64,000 nucleotides of DNA, taken from the NCBI GenBank assembly GCA_002747455.1, contig PDPG01000048.1:1-64000 (forward strand), given 5' to 3'. Of this stretch, positions 55,979 to 64,000 are shown piece by piece. The position numbers were made by a program, and so were the translations under genes. Source of the DNA: Pseudomonadota bacterium (GTDB lineage: Bacteria; Pseudomonadota; Gammaproteobacteria; Thiotrichales; Thiotrichaceae). The notes below the pieces were generated by a model. The model was not told the DNA's origin. It made no database searches and saw only the letters and a program-made list of their open reading frames with translations. Position 1 is the first letter of the stretch. Each line of letters begins with the position of its first letter.

Positions 55979-56020
55979 TTGACCTAAATCAAAGTGACCA
56001 AGATGGTGCCCCTTTAGGAT
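55979..56020 (+). promoter_or_regulatory. FNR/Anr-like box and -10 element of hemN
   Basis: TTGAC-CTAA-ATCAA (55979-55992) matches the FNR consensus at 9 of 10 positions. TAGGAT (56015-56020) is a 4/6 -10. A start near 56027 would centre the box at about -41. hemN genes are classic FNR/Anr targets. Confidence 0.75.
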
Positions 56021-56055
56021 GCGGGACTCCCGTGTTACAGCTAAGGGCACACCCA

Positions 56056-57456
56056 ATGTCACTAGACTTCGACCATTCATTATTGGAAAAATACGACACA
56101 CAAGGGCCGCGCTACACGTCGTACCCAACCGCGCCGGAGTTTACAGATGGCTTCACTGCAAGGGATTACCTTGATCACGTCAAAGAAAGTAATGACGAGC
56201 TGATTCCACGCCCTTTATCACTGTACATTCATATCCCGTTCTGCCGGTCACTCTGTTACTACTGCGGTTGCAACAAGATTGTGACGCAGAATGAGGCGAG
56301 GGCAGAGCGTTATCTGGAATACCTATTTCACGAAATTGAAATACAAAGCAAGCTGTTTGCAACGGATCGCTTGGTAACGCAGATTCATTTCGGCGGCGGC
56401 ACGCCAAACTTTTTGAACACAGACCAGTTTCGTGAGTTGCTAGGCGCTGTTGCACGTCATTTTCACCTGAGTTATCCAGAAGACCTGGAAATCAGCATCG
56501 AAATTGACCCACGCTTTTCCAATGCGGCACAGATTACGGAACTGGCTAGCATTGGCTTCAGCCGCATTAGTATTGGGGTTCAGGACTACGAAGTAGATGT
56601 ACAACGCACAATTAACCGCATCCAAACCCGCGAGCAGGTTGAAACAGTGGTTAATGCGGCACGCGCATCCGGTATTCGCTCGGTTTCAGTGGACTTAGTG
56701 GTGGGATTACCTCACCAAACACGCAACAGCTTTGCAGAGACACTACAGCAAGTAGTTGAATCGAAGGTGGATCGCATCGCAATTTATGGCTTTGCCTATT
56801 TGCCCGAGAGAATCAAAGCACAACGCATGATTCCTGCGAGCAGTTTGCCAAGTCGTGACACACGCCTGGCCATCGGCAAAGATACACTAGAATTTCTGAA
56901 AGAGGCCGGATACGTACATATTGGCATGGACCACTTCGCCCTGCCCGATGACTCTTTGGCTGTCGCGCTACGAGAGCACACGTTGAAACGTAGCTTCCAA
57001 GGCTATGCCACGCATGCAGAATGTGATCAGGTTGGGCTAGGTGTGAGTGCTATCAGCCAGGTAAGCAACTCCTACAGCCAAAACAGCAGCACATTGCCAG
57101 AATACTACGCACGTCTTGATGCCGGGGAGTTACCCATTCAGCGGGGTATTAGCTTAAGCGATGATGACTTAATCCGCGCTCAAGTCATTCAATACATCAT
57201 GTGCCAAAATACCGTTCCATTTCATTCTATTGAAGCCGCCTATGGTATCGACTTTCTGGACTACTTTAGAGACGAACTACAGGAACTCAGAAGCTTTGAA
57301 CAGGACGGTTTGGTTCAATACGGTAACGATGAATTTACCATTACCCCTACCGGTCGCTTCTTTCTGCGTAACATTGCGATGGTGTTTGACCGCTACCTAA
57401 AGGACAAATCCGACCTGAAGAGCAACAATGTGGTGCGCTTCTCCCGTACGATCTAG
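56056..57456 (+). CDS. hemN: Oxygen-independent coproporphyrinogen III oxidase
   Basis: HemN is the radical-SAM enzyme that makes protoporphyrinogen IX without oxygen. Numbering from the ATG at 56056 (466 aa), the iron-sulfur motif CRSLCYYCGC has Cys63, Cys67, Cys70 and Cys72, one position off the E. coli numbering. The substrate-side motif RYTSYPTA (about 20-27) and GGGTPNFL (about 117-124) are present, which separates it from HemW. The frame is open to a GTG at 56032, but TAAGG and the family start favour the ATG. An FNR-like promoter precedes it. Confidence 0.95.
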   Translation: MSLDFDHSLLEKYDTQGPRYTSYPTAPEFTDGFTARDYLDHVKESNDELIPRPLSLYIHIPFCRSLCYYCGCNKIVTQNEARAERYLEYLFHEIEIQSKLFATDRLVTQIHFGGGTPNFLNTDQFRELLGAVARHFHLSYPEDLEISIEIDPRFSNAAQITELASIGFSRISIGVQDYEVDVQRTINRIQTREQVETVVNAARASGIRSVSVDLVVGLPHQTRNSFAETLQQVVESKVDRIAIYGFAYLPERIKAQRMIPASSLPSRDTRLAIGKDTLEFLKEAGYVHIGMDHFALPDDSLAVALREHTLKRSFQGYATHAECDQVGLGVSAISQVSNSYSQNSSTLPEYYARLDAGELPIQRGISLSDDDLIRAQVIQYIMCQNTVPFHSIEAAYGIDFLDYFRDELQELRSFEQDGLVQYGNDEFTITPTGRFFLRNIAMVFDRYLKDKSDLKSNNVVRFSRTI

Positions 57457-57682
57457 GGAGGGGCGGCCCATCTCAGAGCACTCCAGGCCCAGTCTAAAGA
57501 ACGACGCAGCCACCGTATCCAGTTCTCTTGATCCATCTACTACCGGCTGCGTAGGGCAACCACCAGAAGGCACTGAGTGACACTCGCCAACGATAAAAAA
57601 AATGGACGTTACCCAATAAACCTTTTCGGTGTAGCAACCATCACTAATGAGTCGGAATCACTTGTATCGGGGCCAGGCTAAG

Positions 57683-57934
57683 TCAACCTTTCTGAGCCGG
57701 GCTATCATCACCTTGCTTCGCCTTGACTACCTTGATCATTTCACAAACCTGCTCCAGTCTGCGCTCAACCTTTTCACGAGTCTCTAAGTCAATACCCTTC
57801 CTCAGCTTGCGGACAAACTTGGCTTTTTTCTCCGACAGCTCCCCCTTCAACCGTACCAACACTTCAGGGTCTACGCTTGTGCCATCATTATCCGCCAAAA
57901 GTGCTACTTCTTTTTTTAATTTTTTAAACTTCAT
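57683..57934 (-). CDS. Small charged helical protein, unknown function
   Basis: The 83-aa product is rich in Lys and Glu with heptad-like spacing (about 1-70) and no signal peptide or membrane segment. GAGAGG stands 6 bp before the ATG. I recognise no family. Strong ribosome-binding site and coding bias suggest a real gene. Confidence 0.5.
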   Translation of the reverse strand: MKFKKLKKEVALLADNDGTSVDPEVLVRLKGELSEKKAKFVRKLRKGIDLETREKVERRLEQVCEMIKVVKAKQGDDSPAQKG

Positions 57935-58143
57935 CGAACGCCTCTCACTGCCAATTTAACGCTGGAAAATACCCTCTTTCCGTTGCCATAAAAGTAAAGC
58001 CTACCCTCTGATGATAAGCGTTAGATAATGGAATTTAAAGCCCCAAAGTTGCATATTTACACCGCTAGTCGCTCAATTGGCGAACAAAGAGACCACTACT
58101 TCGGCAGACAAAACCACCGACCTTATTTACCCAAACAGAAAAC

Positions 58144-58608
58144 TCAAAAGGAAGCACCACCCTCCTCTTCAGCAAACTCTGTTAATTTCTCCAGTACACG
58201 ATCTAATACCTGCCACTCATCCGGCTCCAAAACAGCCAGTAGCGCACTTTGACGAACGATGGCTTTGGGTAATATGTTGTTAAACAAATCCATGCCCACT
58301 TTAGTGATCGACACTTCAACCAAACGAGCATCATAGGGATCGGCTTCACTATTAACCAAACCCAATGCCGCCAGCCGGTTCACCACTCGACTCACCTGCG
58401 CCTTATCTGTTCTCGACATACCTGCTAAATCACGCACAAACATAGGCCCGTGATTTGCCAGCAAAACCAACACTCGCCAATCGGGGATTGAAATGCCGTA
58501 GTTGCGCCTTAAAAATCGCTCCGATCGGCGATTTAGCAGATTTGATAGCACATTCACCCGATACGTTAAGAACTCCTCTAGCGGCAGGCCCTTAGGATAA
58601 GATTGCAT
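58144..58608 (-). CDS. MarR family transcriptional regulator
   Basis: The 154-aa product has the winged-helix layout of MarR: ISIPDWRVLVLLANHG, DLAGMSRTDKAQVSRVVNRL as recognition region (about 61-80), then the wing with DPYDARLVEVSITKVG. MarR proteins usually repress nearby transport or degradation genes in response to small aromatic ligands. The glycerate kinase gene upstream on the same strand is the nearest candidate, but no operator is evident. Confidence 0.9.
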   Translation of the reverse strand: MQSYPKGLPLEEFLTYRVNVLSNLLNRRSERFLRRNYGISIPDWRVLVLLANHGPMFVRDLAGMSRTDKAQVSRVVNRLAALGLVNSEADPYDARLVEVSITKVGMDLFNNILPKAIVRQSALLAVLEPDEWQVLDRVLEKLTEFAEEEGGASF

Positions 58609-58726
58609 TCAGGTTTCCATCCTTATTTGTTCTTGTTGACGGTCTCCCGAGTATACTTTCTAAACTAATAAACTCATAACGCAAGGTCAAAAATAGTACA
58701 TTCAAGTCTCTGCATCACACATCCAG

Positions 58727-59881
58727 TCAGGATAATGCATGTACCACTCTGGCAATATTTTCTGTGGTATGGGACAAATGACTCTCTGCCTGCGCCAATG
58801 CTGACTCTAGGTTACTTACTCCCTGAGCGATACTAAATACTGCATCAATACCATGTTCATACACATCTTCTGCACCCTCGGATAGCTCACCAGCCAGTGC
58901 AATGACGGGAATGTTGCCAAATGCTTTGGTGCGTCTGGCCACGCCAACCGGTGTTTTCCCGTAAGCACTCTGACGATCCATTCGCCCTTCACCAGTAATC
59001 ACTAAATCGACCGCCTCAAGGTGCTGCTCAAAAGAAACGGCGTCCAATACGATGTCAATACCTCGCCTGAGTGTGGCATTTAAATAGCCCCAAAATGCGC
59101 CACCCAATCCACCCGCCGCACCAGCGCCTGCCACATTAGCGACATCATTGCCCGTTACGGCTAAGGTCAATTTGGCAAAATGTTGCAAATTTGCATCCAA
59201 CACTTTTACCTGTTCAGGTGTTGCTCCTTTTTGGGGACCAAATACCGCCGAAGCACCATCAGGCCCGACCAAGGGGTTATCCACGTCGCACGCCACTTCA
59301 AAACGCACGTCTTTTAGGCGAGGATCCAAGCCACTAATATCAATACTTTCTAACTGCGACAAGCCACCGCCGCCCAATGGAATGCGCCTACCTTCACCAT
59401 CCAGCATTAAAACACCCAGCGCCTGTAGCATCCCTGCCCCACCATCATTGGTTGCACTGCCGCCCAAGCCGATAATAATGCGCTCCACACCATGATCAAG
59501 TGCCGCCAAAATAAGCTCTCCAGTTCCCCATGTTGTAGTAGCCAACGGGTTACGCTGTTTGGGGGGAAGCAAGTCCAGCCCAGAGGCGGCTGCCATTTCG
59601 ATAATGGCAGTATTACCCTGTACCTGTTTAGCAGCGCTGCCAAGTACACCCCAAAACGCGTTCACTGGACTTGCCAAGGGGCCAGTCACCAACTGATTAA
59701 ATCGCTGACCATTCGTCACTGACAACAGTGTATCCGCAGTTCCCTCACCACCATCTGCAACTGGCAGCAGTGTAATATCAGCGCTCGGGTCAGCCTTTCT
59801 CCAGCCATTGGCAATAGCTTTTGCTACACCCTCGGCGGATAGGCACTCTTTAAACGAATCGGGCGCGATAACAATTTTCAT
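58727..59881 (-). CDS. Glycerate kinase (GarK/GlxK type)
   Basis: A kinase of about 384 aa that makes 2-phosphoglycerate from D-glycerate. The class signature is seen: KIVIAPDSFKECLSA at the start, LLPVADGGEGT (about 40-50), GLGGSATNDGGAGML in the middle and TGEGRMDRQSAYGKTP further on. The ATG at 59881 is preferred to a TTG at 59899. The ribosome-binding site is poor. It lies next to the MarR gene on the same strand. Glycerate could come from glyoxylate or sugar-acid breakdown. Confidence 0.92.
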   Translation of the reverse strand: MKIVIAPDSFKECLSAEGVAKAIANGWRKADPSADITLLPVADGGEGTADTLLSVTNGQRFNQLVTGPLASPVNAFWGVLGSAAKQVQGNTAIIEMAAASGLDLLPPKQRNPLATTTWGTGELILAALDHGVERIIIGLGGSATNDGGAGMLQALGVLMLDGEGRRIPLGGGGLSQLESIDISGLDPRLKDVRFEVACDVDNPLVGPDGASAVFGPQKGATPEQVKVLDANLQHFAKLTLAVTGNDVANVAGAGAAGGLGGAFWGYLNATLRRGIDIVLDAVSFEQHLEAVDLVITGEGRMDRQSAYGKTPVGVARRTKAFGNIPVIALAGELSEGAEDVYEHGIDAVFSIAQGVSNLESALAQAESHLSHTTENIARVVHALS

Positions 59882-60041
59882 GGGCAACAGCGAACGCAAT
59901 GTTTTCGAGCAACATTGCTACAGGAAAAAGGGGCTGGAATATGAAGGGCGCACTGAGTCACTCGTTTCACACAACGAGATGCGTAACGCGAATAGGGAAA
60001 CACATGCCACGCGGTGCAAGGCAGGAAGGGTGAGGGCTAAA

Positions 60042-60689
60042 TCAAATCTTACCCGCCAAACCCGTCATCACTTTGGACACCATTGGCATAGCAATCTTGC
60101 GTATTGGCCAAGGCAACTTGGCAGCGCCCGCTTGCTCAGCGACATCGGCATGGTGCTGCTCATCCTCTTTCATCTGAAGCAGAACCGCATGACTGGCCTC
60201 ATCCGCCGCTGGCAACTTTTGTAAATGACTGTTGATGTGGCGTGTTACCTGGTCTTCCGTTTCTTTCACAAAACCAAGACTCCAGCGATCACCCGCTGCA
60301 CCAGCTAATGCTCCAATACTGAAAGAGCCCCAATACCATAGTGGATTGAGATAGCTCTTATGGCTCCCCAGTGCACCAATACGAGCACCACACCAATTCA
60401 GGTGGTCATTTTCCTCTGCGGCCGACTCCTCCATCTGCTGCTTTACAGAAGGATCCTTCGCATTCAACGCCTGGCTCCGGTAAAGTCCTTGGGCCGCCAC
60501 CTCTCCTGAATGATTAATCCGCATGAGACTCGCTGACAGCTTTCGTTCTTTATCCGTCAAATTACCTACCTTGGACAAGTCACCCAGAGAAACCTCCCGA
60601 CCTGAATCAGGAGGTGTCGCATAAACAGTCCGCATCGACTGATCGACTTCTGATAACAATTTATCCAACAAACTTAAGTGTCGCATCAT
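60042..60689 (-). CDS. coq7: 3-demethoxyubiquinol 3-hydroxylase (Coq7)
   Basis: Coq7 is the di-iron hydroxylase of the penultimate oxygen-dependent step in ubiquinone synthesis. The protein (215 aa) shows the carboxylate-bridged di-iron ligands: Glu63 (NHSGEVAAQ), E93xxH96 (EENDH), Glu145 region (VKETEDQ) and E177xxH180 (EDEQHH). It starts 4 bp after the dsbA-like gene, implying co-transcription. Confidence 0.94.
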   Translation of the reverse strand: MMRHLSLLDKLLSEVDQSMRTVYATPPDSGREVSLGDLSKVGNLTDKERKLSASLMRINHSGEVAAQGLYRSQALNAKDPSVKQQMEESAAEENDHLNWCGARIGALGSHKSYLNPLWYWGSFSIGALAGAAGDRWSLGFVKETEDQVTRHINSHLQKLPAADEASHAVLLQMKEDEQHHADVAEQAGAAKLPWPIRKIAMPMVSKVMTGLAGKI

Positions 60690-60693
60690 GTTT

Positions 60694-61557
60694 TTACTTG
60701 TTTGATTTCAACTCACGTTTTGTCAGCATGTCTATAAGTTGCATCAACTGCTTATTGCCGCCCGCCGCATACGGGCTGGTGCGATATTTACCATTTATAA
60801 CCACACTCGGTACAGACTGAGCCTGAGAGTCAGCACTAATCTGCTGTGCACGATTCAACTTCGTCGTTAACGCCATCGAATTCACAACATTGTCATAATC
60901 ACTCGCCGACACGCCCTGCTGAAGCATAAAGTTCTTCATATTATCCGGTGAGGACATTTTACGCCGACGCTGTACATGCATGGCATGGAAGACCTTTTCC
61001 ACCAGTTTCTTTTCACCCTTGGGATCAAGCAACTCAGCAACATAGAACAGCTTCCCATCAGCGGCCCAGCGGGGATTTAGAAGCGCTGGCACTTGTTTGA
61101 AGTCAACGTAATCGGGAAGATTCTTTTTGTACTCCAGCATCGTTGGTTCGAGCTCGTAACAGTGAGGGCAACCCAGCCACATCAACTCAACCACTTCCAC
61201 CTTACCACCCACAGTGTCCGTCTGCATGGTTGGGAAAATTTCAAAGTAATGCTGACCCTCCACAAACGCAGGCTTATCAACAATATCCTGAGCTTTCGGG
61301 GCTACTGCCGGTGCTGTTTTCGCAGCAACTGCCTCGGTGGTCTCTTTTAACTTATTGACAGCCGTCTCCGTAGTCTGCCCCACTTTCTGGCTAACTGTCT
61401 CCGACACCTTCTCAACGACGGCCTTGGGTGTTCCAACACCCTTTTTTTCTGCTTCGGTTGCCGCTTTGTCATGGGTTGCAGTTACCGAGTCACAACCTAC
61501 CAACACGACCGACGAGGCTAACAACGCCCCCCCAAGCAAAGAAAGATTTAACTTCAT
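60694..61557 (-). CDS. DsbA-type thiol:disulfide interchange lipoprotein
   Basis: An oxidoreductase that introduces disulfides into exported proteins. The product (287 aa) begins with a lipoprotein signal (VLVGC, Cys22) rather than the usual soluble signal, then an Ala/Lys/Glu/Thr-rich, probably helical linker (about 23-95). The thioredoxin-like DsbA domain (about 96-280) has active-site C130-P-H-C133, as in E. coli DsbA, and the cis-proline at Pro250 (SVPSVV). Lipid anchoring is known for neisserial DsbA proteins. The position between cytochrome c4 and engB genes fits the gammaproteobacterial dsbA neighbourhood. Confidence 0.9.
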   Translation of the reverse strand: MKLNLSLLGGALLASSVVLVGCDSVTATHDKAATEAEKKGVGTPKAVVEKVSETVSQKVGQTTETAVNKLKETTEAVAAKTAPAVAPKAQDIVDKPAFVEGQHYFEIFPTMQTDTVGGKVEVVELMWLGCPHCYELEPTMLEYKKNLPDYVDFKQVPALLNPRWAADGKLFYVAELLDPKGEKKLVEKVFHAMHVQRRRKMSSPDNMKNFMLQQGVSASDYDNVVNSMALTTKLNRAQQISADSQAQSVPSVVINGKYRTSPYAAGGNKQLMQLIDMLTKRELKSNK

Positions 61558-61638
61558 TTCGTTTTCCCTGTACTAAGCAGTTATTTCAGTGACCCGTATC
61601 ATACCCAAAAGTTCGTTTTTTAACTGCACATTAAAAGC

Positions 61639-61661
61639 AAAAAAGGTGGCACAAGGCCACC
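61639..61661 (-). terminator. Rho-independent terminator after the cytochrome c4 gene
   Basis: On the minus strand GGTGGC pairs with GCCACC (61645-61650 with 61656-61661) across a 5-nt loop and is followed by TTTTTT. It separates the cytochrome gene from dsbA. Confidence 0.88.
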
Positions 61662-61729
61662 CTCTGATCCTAACATAAATCAGGACAATTTAAATAGATA
61701 GTATCAGACAACACAGGGGCTTTTGACGG

Positions 61730-62344
61730 TTAATCCTGCAAACCTGTAATGTACTCAGCCACTACTTCCATGTCCTTGTCTGACATTTTTTCTGCAATAT
61801 TACGCATCATCTGACCCGCATCATTATTACGTGTACCCGAACGGAATAACTTCAACTGAGTGATTAAATACTTCGTATGCTGACTGGATAATTTGGGGAA
61901 CTTAGCCGGATCATTACCCGCTCCGGTAGGACCATGACATGCCGAACACGCTGTAATCTTGGAAGACATCTTACCGCCTTTGTACAACAAAGAACCCTCT
62001 TCCACCTTGTCCTTATCACCCGCTCCGGGCTTTGCTGTCTGGGAAGCAAAATAAGCGGCAATATCATCCACGTCTTCATCAGACGCAATCAGCTTCGCCT
62101 GAGCACTCATCACAGCATCACTGCGTACACCACTGCGATAATCACGTAATTGCTTGGCAATATAGGCCTCACCTTGCCCTGCCAACTTTGGCCACTCGGG
62201 GTTTGTGCTATTACCATCAGCACCATGACATGCGGCACACGTCGCCGCCAGCGCCTTACCTTTTGTTGCATCACCTTTTGCATAGCTGGTCGCTGAGACC
62301 GTCACTGCTAAGCTCGCAAACACAATCATCAATGTCTTTTTCAT
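61730..62344 (-). CDS. Cytochrome c4 (di-haem)
   Basis: A periplasmic di-haem electron carrier of 204 aa with a signal peptide (1-22). It consists of two homologous cytochrome c domains with CAACH (36-40) and CSACH (133-137) haem sites and matching axial Met segments. Cytochrome c4 donates electrons to terminal oxidases, cbb3 type in particular. It could also serve the di-haem peroxidase at the window start. It has its own terminator. Confidence 0.93.
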   Translation of the reverse strand: MKKTLMIVFASLAVTVSATSYAKGDATKGKALAATCAACHGADGNSTNPEWPKLAGQGEAYIAKQLRDYRSGVRSDAVMSAQAKLIASDEDVDDIAAYFASQTAKPGAGDKDKVEEGSLLYKGGKMSSKITACSACHGPTGAGNDPAKFPKLSSQHTKYLITQLKLFRSGTRNNDAGQMMRNIAEKMSDKDMEVVAEYITGLQD

Positions 62345-62563
62345 TTACTTATCTGCTCCAATACTCAATAAATACTGCCTCGTCACAAACATTGCGCTGA
62401 GCATCACAACACTTGCATTACGGTACAAGCCCGCCTAGTCTGTACCGCACTCATAATTGGCAGGCGCACATGGCCGCCCACACACCACTAACTAGCCGCA
62501 GTTTATATCATAAATTTGACTGCTTCTGCAAAGCACGCCGAGCAAACAGGGGATAGCTTTACC

Positions 62564-63193
62564 ATGACTTCAAACTACCGAAACGCTACCTTTTTGAGCA
62601 GCGCAACCACTCGCAAAACTCTACCGCCGGAACAAGGCTTAGAGGTCGCATTTGCAGGCCGCTCAAACTCTGGAAAATCTAGCACCTTAAACTGTTTATG
62701 TGGGCAAAAAGCATTGGCTCGCGTCAGTAAAACGCCGGGCCGCACACAGCTTATCAACTTTTTTGCCCTGCCTGATAGTAATCTGCTAGTAGACTTACCC
62801 GGCTATGGATACGCCAAGGTCCCAGAAAAAGTCAAAATTGAGTGGCAAAAGTTTATCGAAAGCTACATGACCAAACGCACAACATTGACAGGTCTGGTCA
62901 TTATTATGGACATCCGCCACCCCATGCGTGAACACGACCTTATTATGCTGGAGTGGGCCGAAGCTAAACAATTACCCGTTCATGTTGTTCTCAACAAATC
63001 CGACAAACTAAAGCGCGGCGCGGTGAGTAAGTCGCTACAGGAGACGAAAAAGGCGCTAAAGGAATATAATCTATCGGCATCAGTTCAAACATTCTCGGCA
63101 CTAAAAAGGCTGGGTGTAACCGAATTATCCAACAAGCTGAATAGTTTGTTTCATCCTGAAAATAATGAGGAAATCGGGGAAGTTGCTCGATAA
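62564..63193 (+). CDS. engB: Ribosome biogenesis GTPase YsxC/EngB
   Basis: An essential GTPase in large-subunit assembly, 209 aa from the ATG at 62564, which follows AGGGGATAG; the frame is open to a TTG at 62516. Seen: G1 GRSNSGKSS (about 31-39), G2 KTPGRTQ, G3 DLPGYGYA, G4 NKSDK and G5 SALKRLG. It is divergent from the cytochrome c4 gene. Confidence 0.95.
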   Translation: MTSNYRNATFLSSATTRKTLPPEQGLEVAFAGRSNSGKSSTLNCLCGQKALARVSKTPGRTQLINFFALPDSNLLVDLPGYGYAKVPEKVKIEWQKFIESYMTKRTTLTGLVIIMDIRHPMREHDLIMLEWAEAKQLPVHVVLNKSDKLKRGAVSKSLQETKKALKEYNLSASVQTFSALKRLGVTELSNKLNSLFHPENNEEIGEVAR

Positions 63194-63201
63194 ACGGACA
63201 C

Positions 63202-63239
63202 AAAAAAGCCCTAACAATAGGGGGTCCATTGCAAGGGCT
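63202..63239 (-). terminator. Terminator between engB and the DegS-like gene
   Basis: AGCCCT (63207-63212) and AGGGCT (63234-63239) pair with a partly paired inner stem. On the minus strand T6 follows. It best fits the minus-strand protease transcript, though it lies about 255 bp after that stop. Confidence 0.6.
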
Positions 63240-63493
63240 AAATAACAGATTTGGATTGGGGACACCAAACCTGCGTCCGCCAGGAAGAGTAAAGACACCG
63301 GGCTTAAGCGTCTATCAACCACCCTTCCCTTTACAGCGGAAAACTATTGGGACGCGCCATCAGATATAAACTCAAGAGCTTAACGTAACCTTAACGCCTT
63401 AATTCAGACGCAAGGCCACTGCCGCGCTACCACACCCGAATAATATTCCATTAATTACTGTTTGTCACTAAAGAAGTTCATCGCAATTTTCTA
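63240..63493. other. Gap between the terminator and the protease gene
   Basis: About 250 bp without a gene-like ORF or recognisable RNA. Confidence 0.4.
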
Positions 63494-64000
63494 TTAGCGT
63501 TCGATATTTTTTTGATGAACAGGGCGAAAGCCATTGCGACTATCGACTCGGTGAATTTCGGCAACGGTAGTAAACGCCTGCTTATTCCGTATAAACTCAA
63601 TGCTTGTGCGAGTACCTAACCTTAGATTACTGACAATACTCCTCAGGTTGACACTGTTTCTGACACGAGCGCCATTTACCTGAATAATCACATCACCGCT
63701 TTGCAAACCCGCTTTATCAGCAGGAGAACCAATCACAACGCGGGAAATCAACACCCCATCTGTATTTGGTACTCCGTACCTGGCAGCCATGTCAGCATTA
63801 ATATTTTGAATCTCCACACCAAGCTGACCACGCACCACCTCTCCGGTTTGAATTAATTGATCTTTAACATTGCCCACTATATTGGATGGAATGGCAAAGC
63901 CGATACCCACACTACCGCCACTTCGATCACCCAAAATAGCCGTATTAATACCGATTAGCTCACCCCGCAAGTTCACCAAGGCACCGCCAGAGTTACCCGG
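63494..64000 (-). CDS. DegS/DegQ-like serine protease, 3' part only
   Basis: The frame runs off the window edge. The last codons seen before the edge encode [14 protein letters not shown], so the catalytic Ser is four residues from the window boundary. The protease domain end (GIGFAIPSN) is followed by one PDZ domain (about LGVEIQNIN to SIEFIRNKQ) and a short tail, then the stop at 63494. A single PDZ fits DegS, the site-1 protease of the sigma-E envelope stress pathway, rather than two-PDZ DegP or DegQ, but the N-terminal anchor that would decide is outside the window. Confidence 0.85.
   Translation of the reverse strand, partial: PGNSGGALVNLRGELIGINTAILGDRSGGSVGIGFAIPSNIVGNVKDQLIQTGEVVRGQLGVEIQNINADMAARYGVPNTDGVLISRVVIGSPADKAGLQSGDVIIQVNGARVRNSVNLRSIVSNLRLGTRTSIEFIRNKQAFTTVAEIHRVDSRNGFRPVHQKNIER

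Overview
The window looks like a stretch of chromosome from a free-living gammaproteobacterium of moderate GC content. The evidence is its housekeeping genes (polA, nadA, prfC, argF, argD, pyrE, hemN, coq7, dsbA, cytochrome c4, engB, tag), a PhoQ-type kinase, a Pel exopolysaccharide locus and an FNR/Anr-style anaerobic control motif. A sulfur-oxidising or filamentous Thiotrichales-type host would fit, but nothing here proves genus or order. I saw no rRNA, tRNA, CRISPR array, intact insertion sequence or prophage.

Layout. 1-6.3 kb: a di-haem cytochrome c peroxidase behind an FNR-like box, 3-methyladenine DNA glycosylase I, an esterase lipoprotein, a Sel1-repeat protein, a small secreted protein and an alpha/beta hydrolase. 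6.4-20.3 kb: a minus-strand Pel locus in the transcription order pelA-hydrolase, pelB, pelD, pelE, pelF, pelG, pelA-deacetylase. PelA is split over two genes at opposite ends, the deacetylase carries two extra carbohydrate-binding-like modules, pelC is missing, and the PelD RxxD motif reads RGAN. ugd follows. 22-32 kb: pyrE, a secreted metalloprotease with a GlyGly-CTERM-like tail and a coupled lipoprotein, the argD-argF-prfC unit, a PhoQ-like kinase without a neighbouring response regulator, and a PepSY-like small protein. 32-40 kb: an NAGGN-type amidotransferase, then a minus-strand envelope cluster (FHA membrane protein, periplasmic serine protease, four-TM protein, membrane-anchored clan GH-A-like hydrolase with a CBM9-like module).

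40-49 kb: nadA and polA (divergent), a TIGR02647 protein, a Fic protein and a methyltransferase, then a more accessory stretch with an ATPase remnant, an orphan membrane protein, a LuxR-type regulator broken by a frameshift in an A6 run, a DUF1971 protein and a Uma2 protein. 49-55 kb: a dipeptide/oligopeptide ABC transporter with an internal terminator and its own FNR-like promoter between the binding-protein gene and the permease genes. 55-64 kb: a periplasmic protein that resembles one RND porter subdomain, hemN behind an FNR-like box, a MarR regulator, glycerate kinase, coq7, a lipoprotein DsbA, cytochrome c4, engB and the 3' part of a DegS-like protease.

Two themes link the regions. The first is extracellular polysaccharide: Pel, ugd and a second CBM9-bearing hydrolase. 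The second is oxygen-responsive control: three TTGAY-N4-ATCAA boxes lie 68-73 bp upstream of ccp, hemN and the peptide permease operon.
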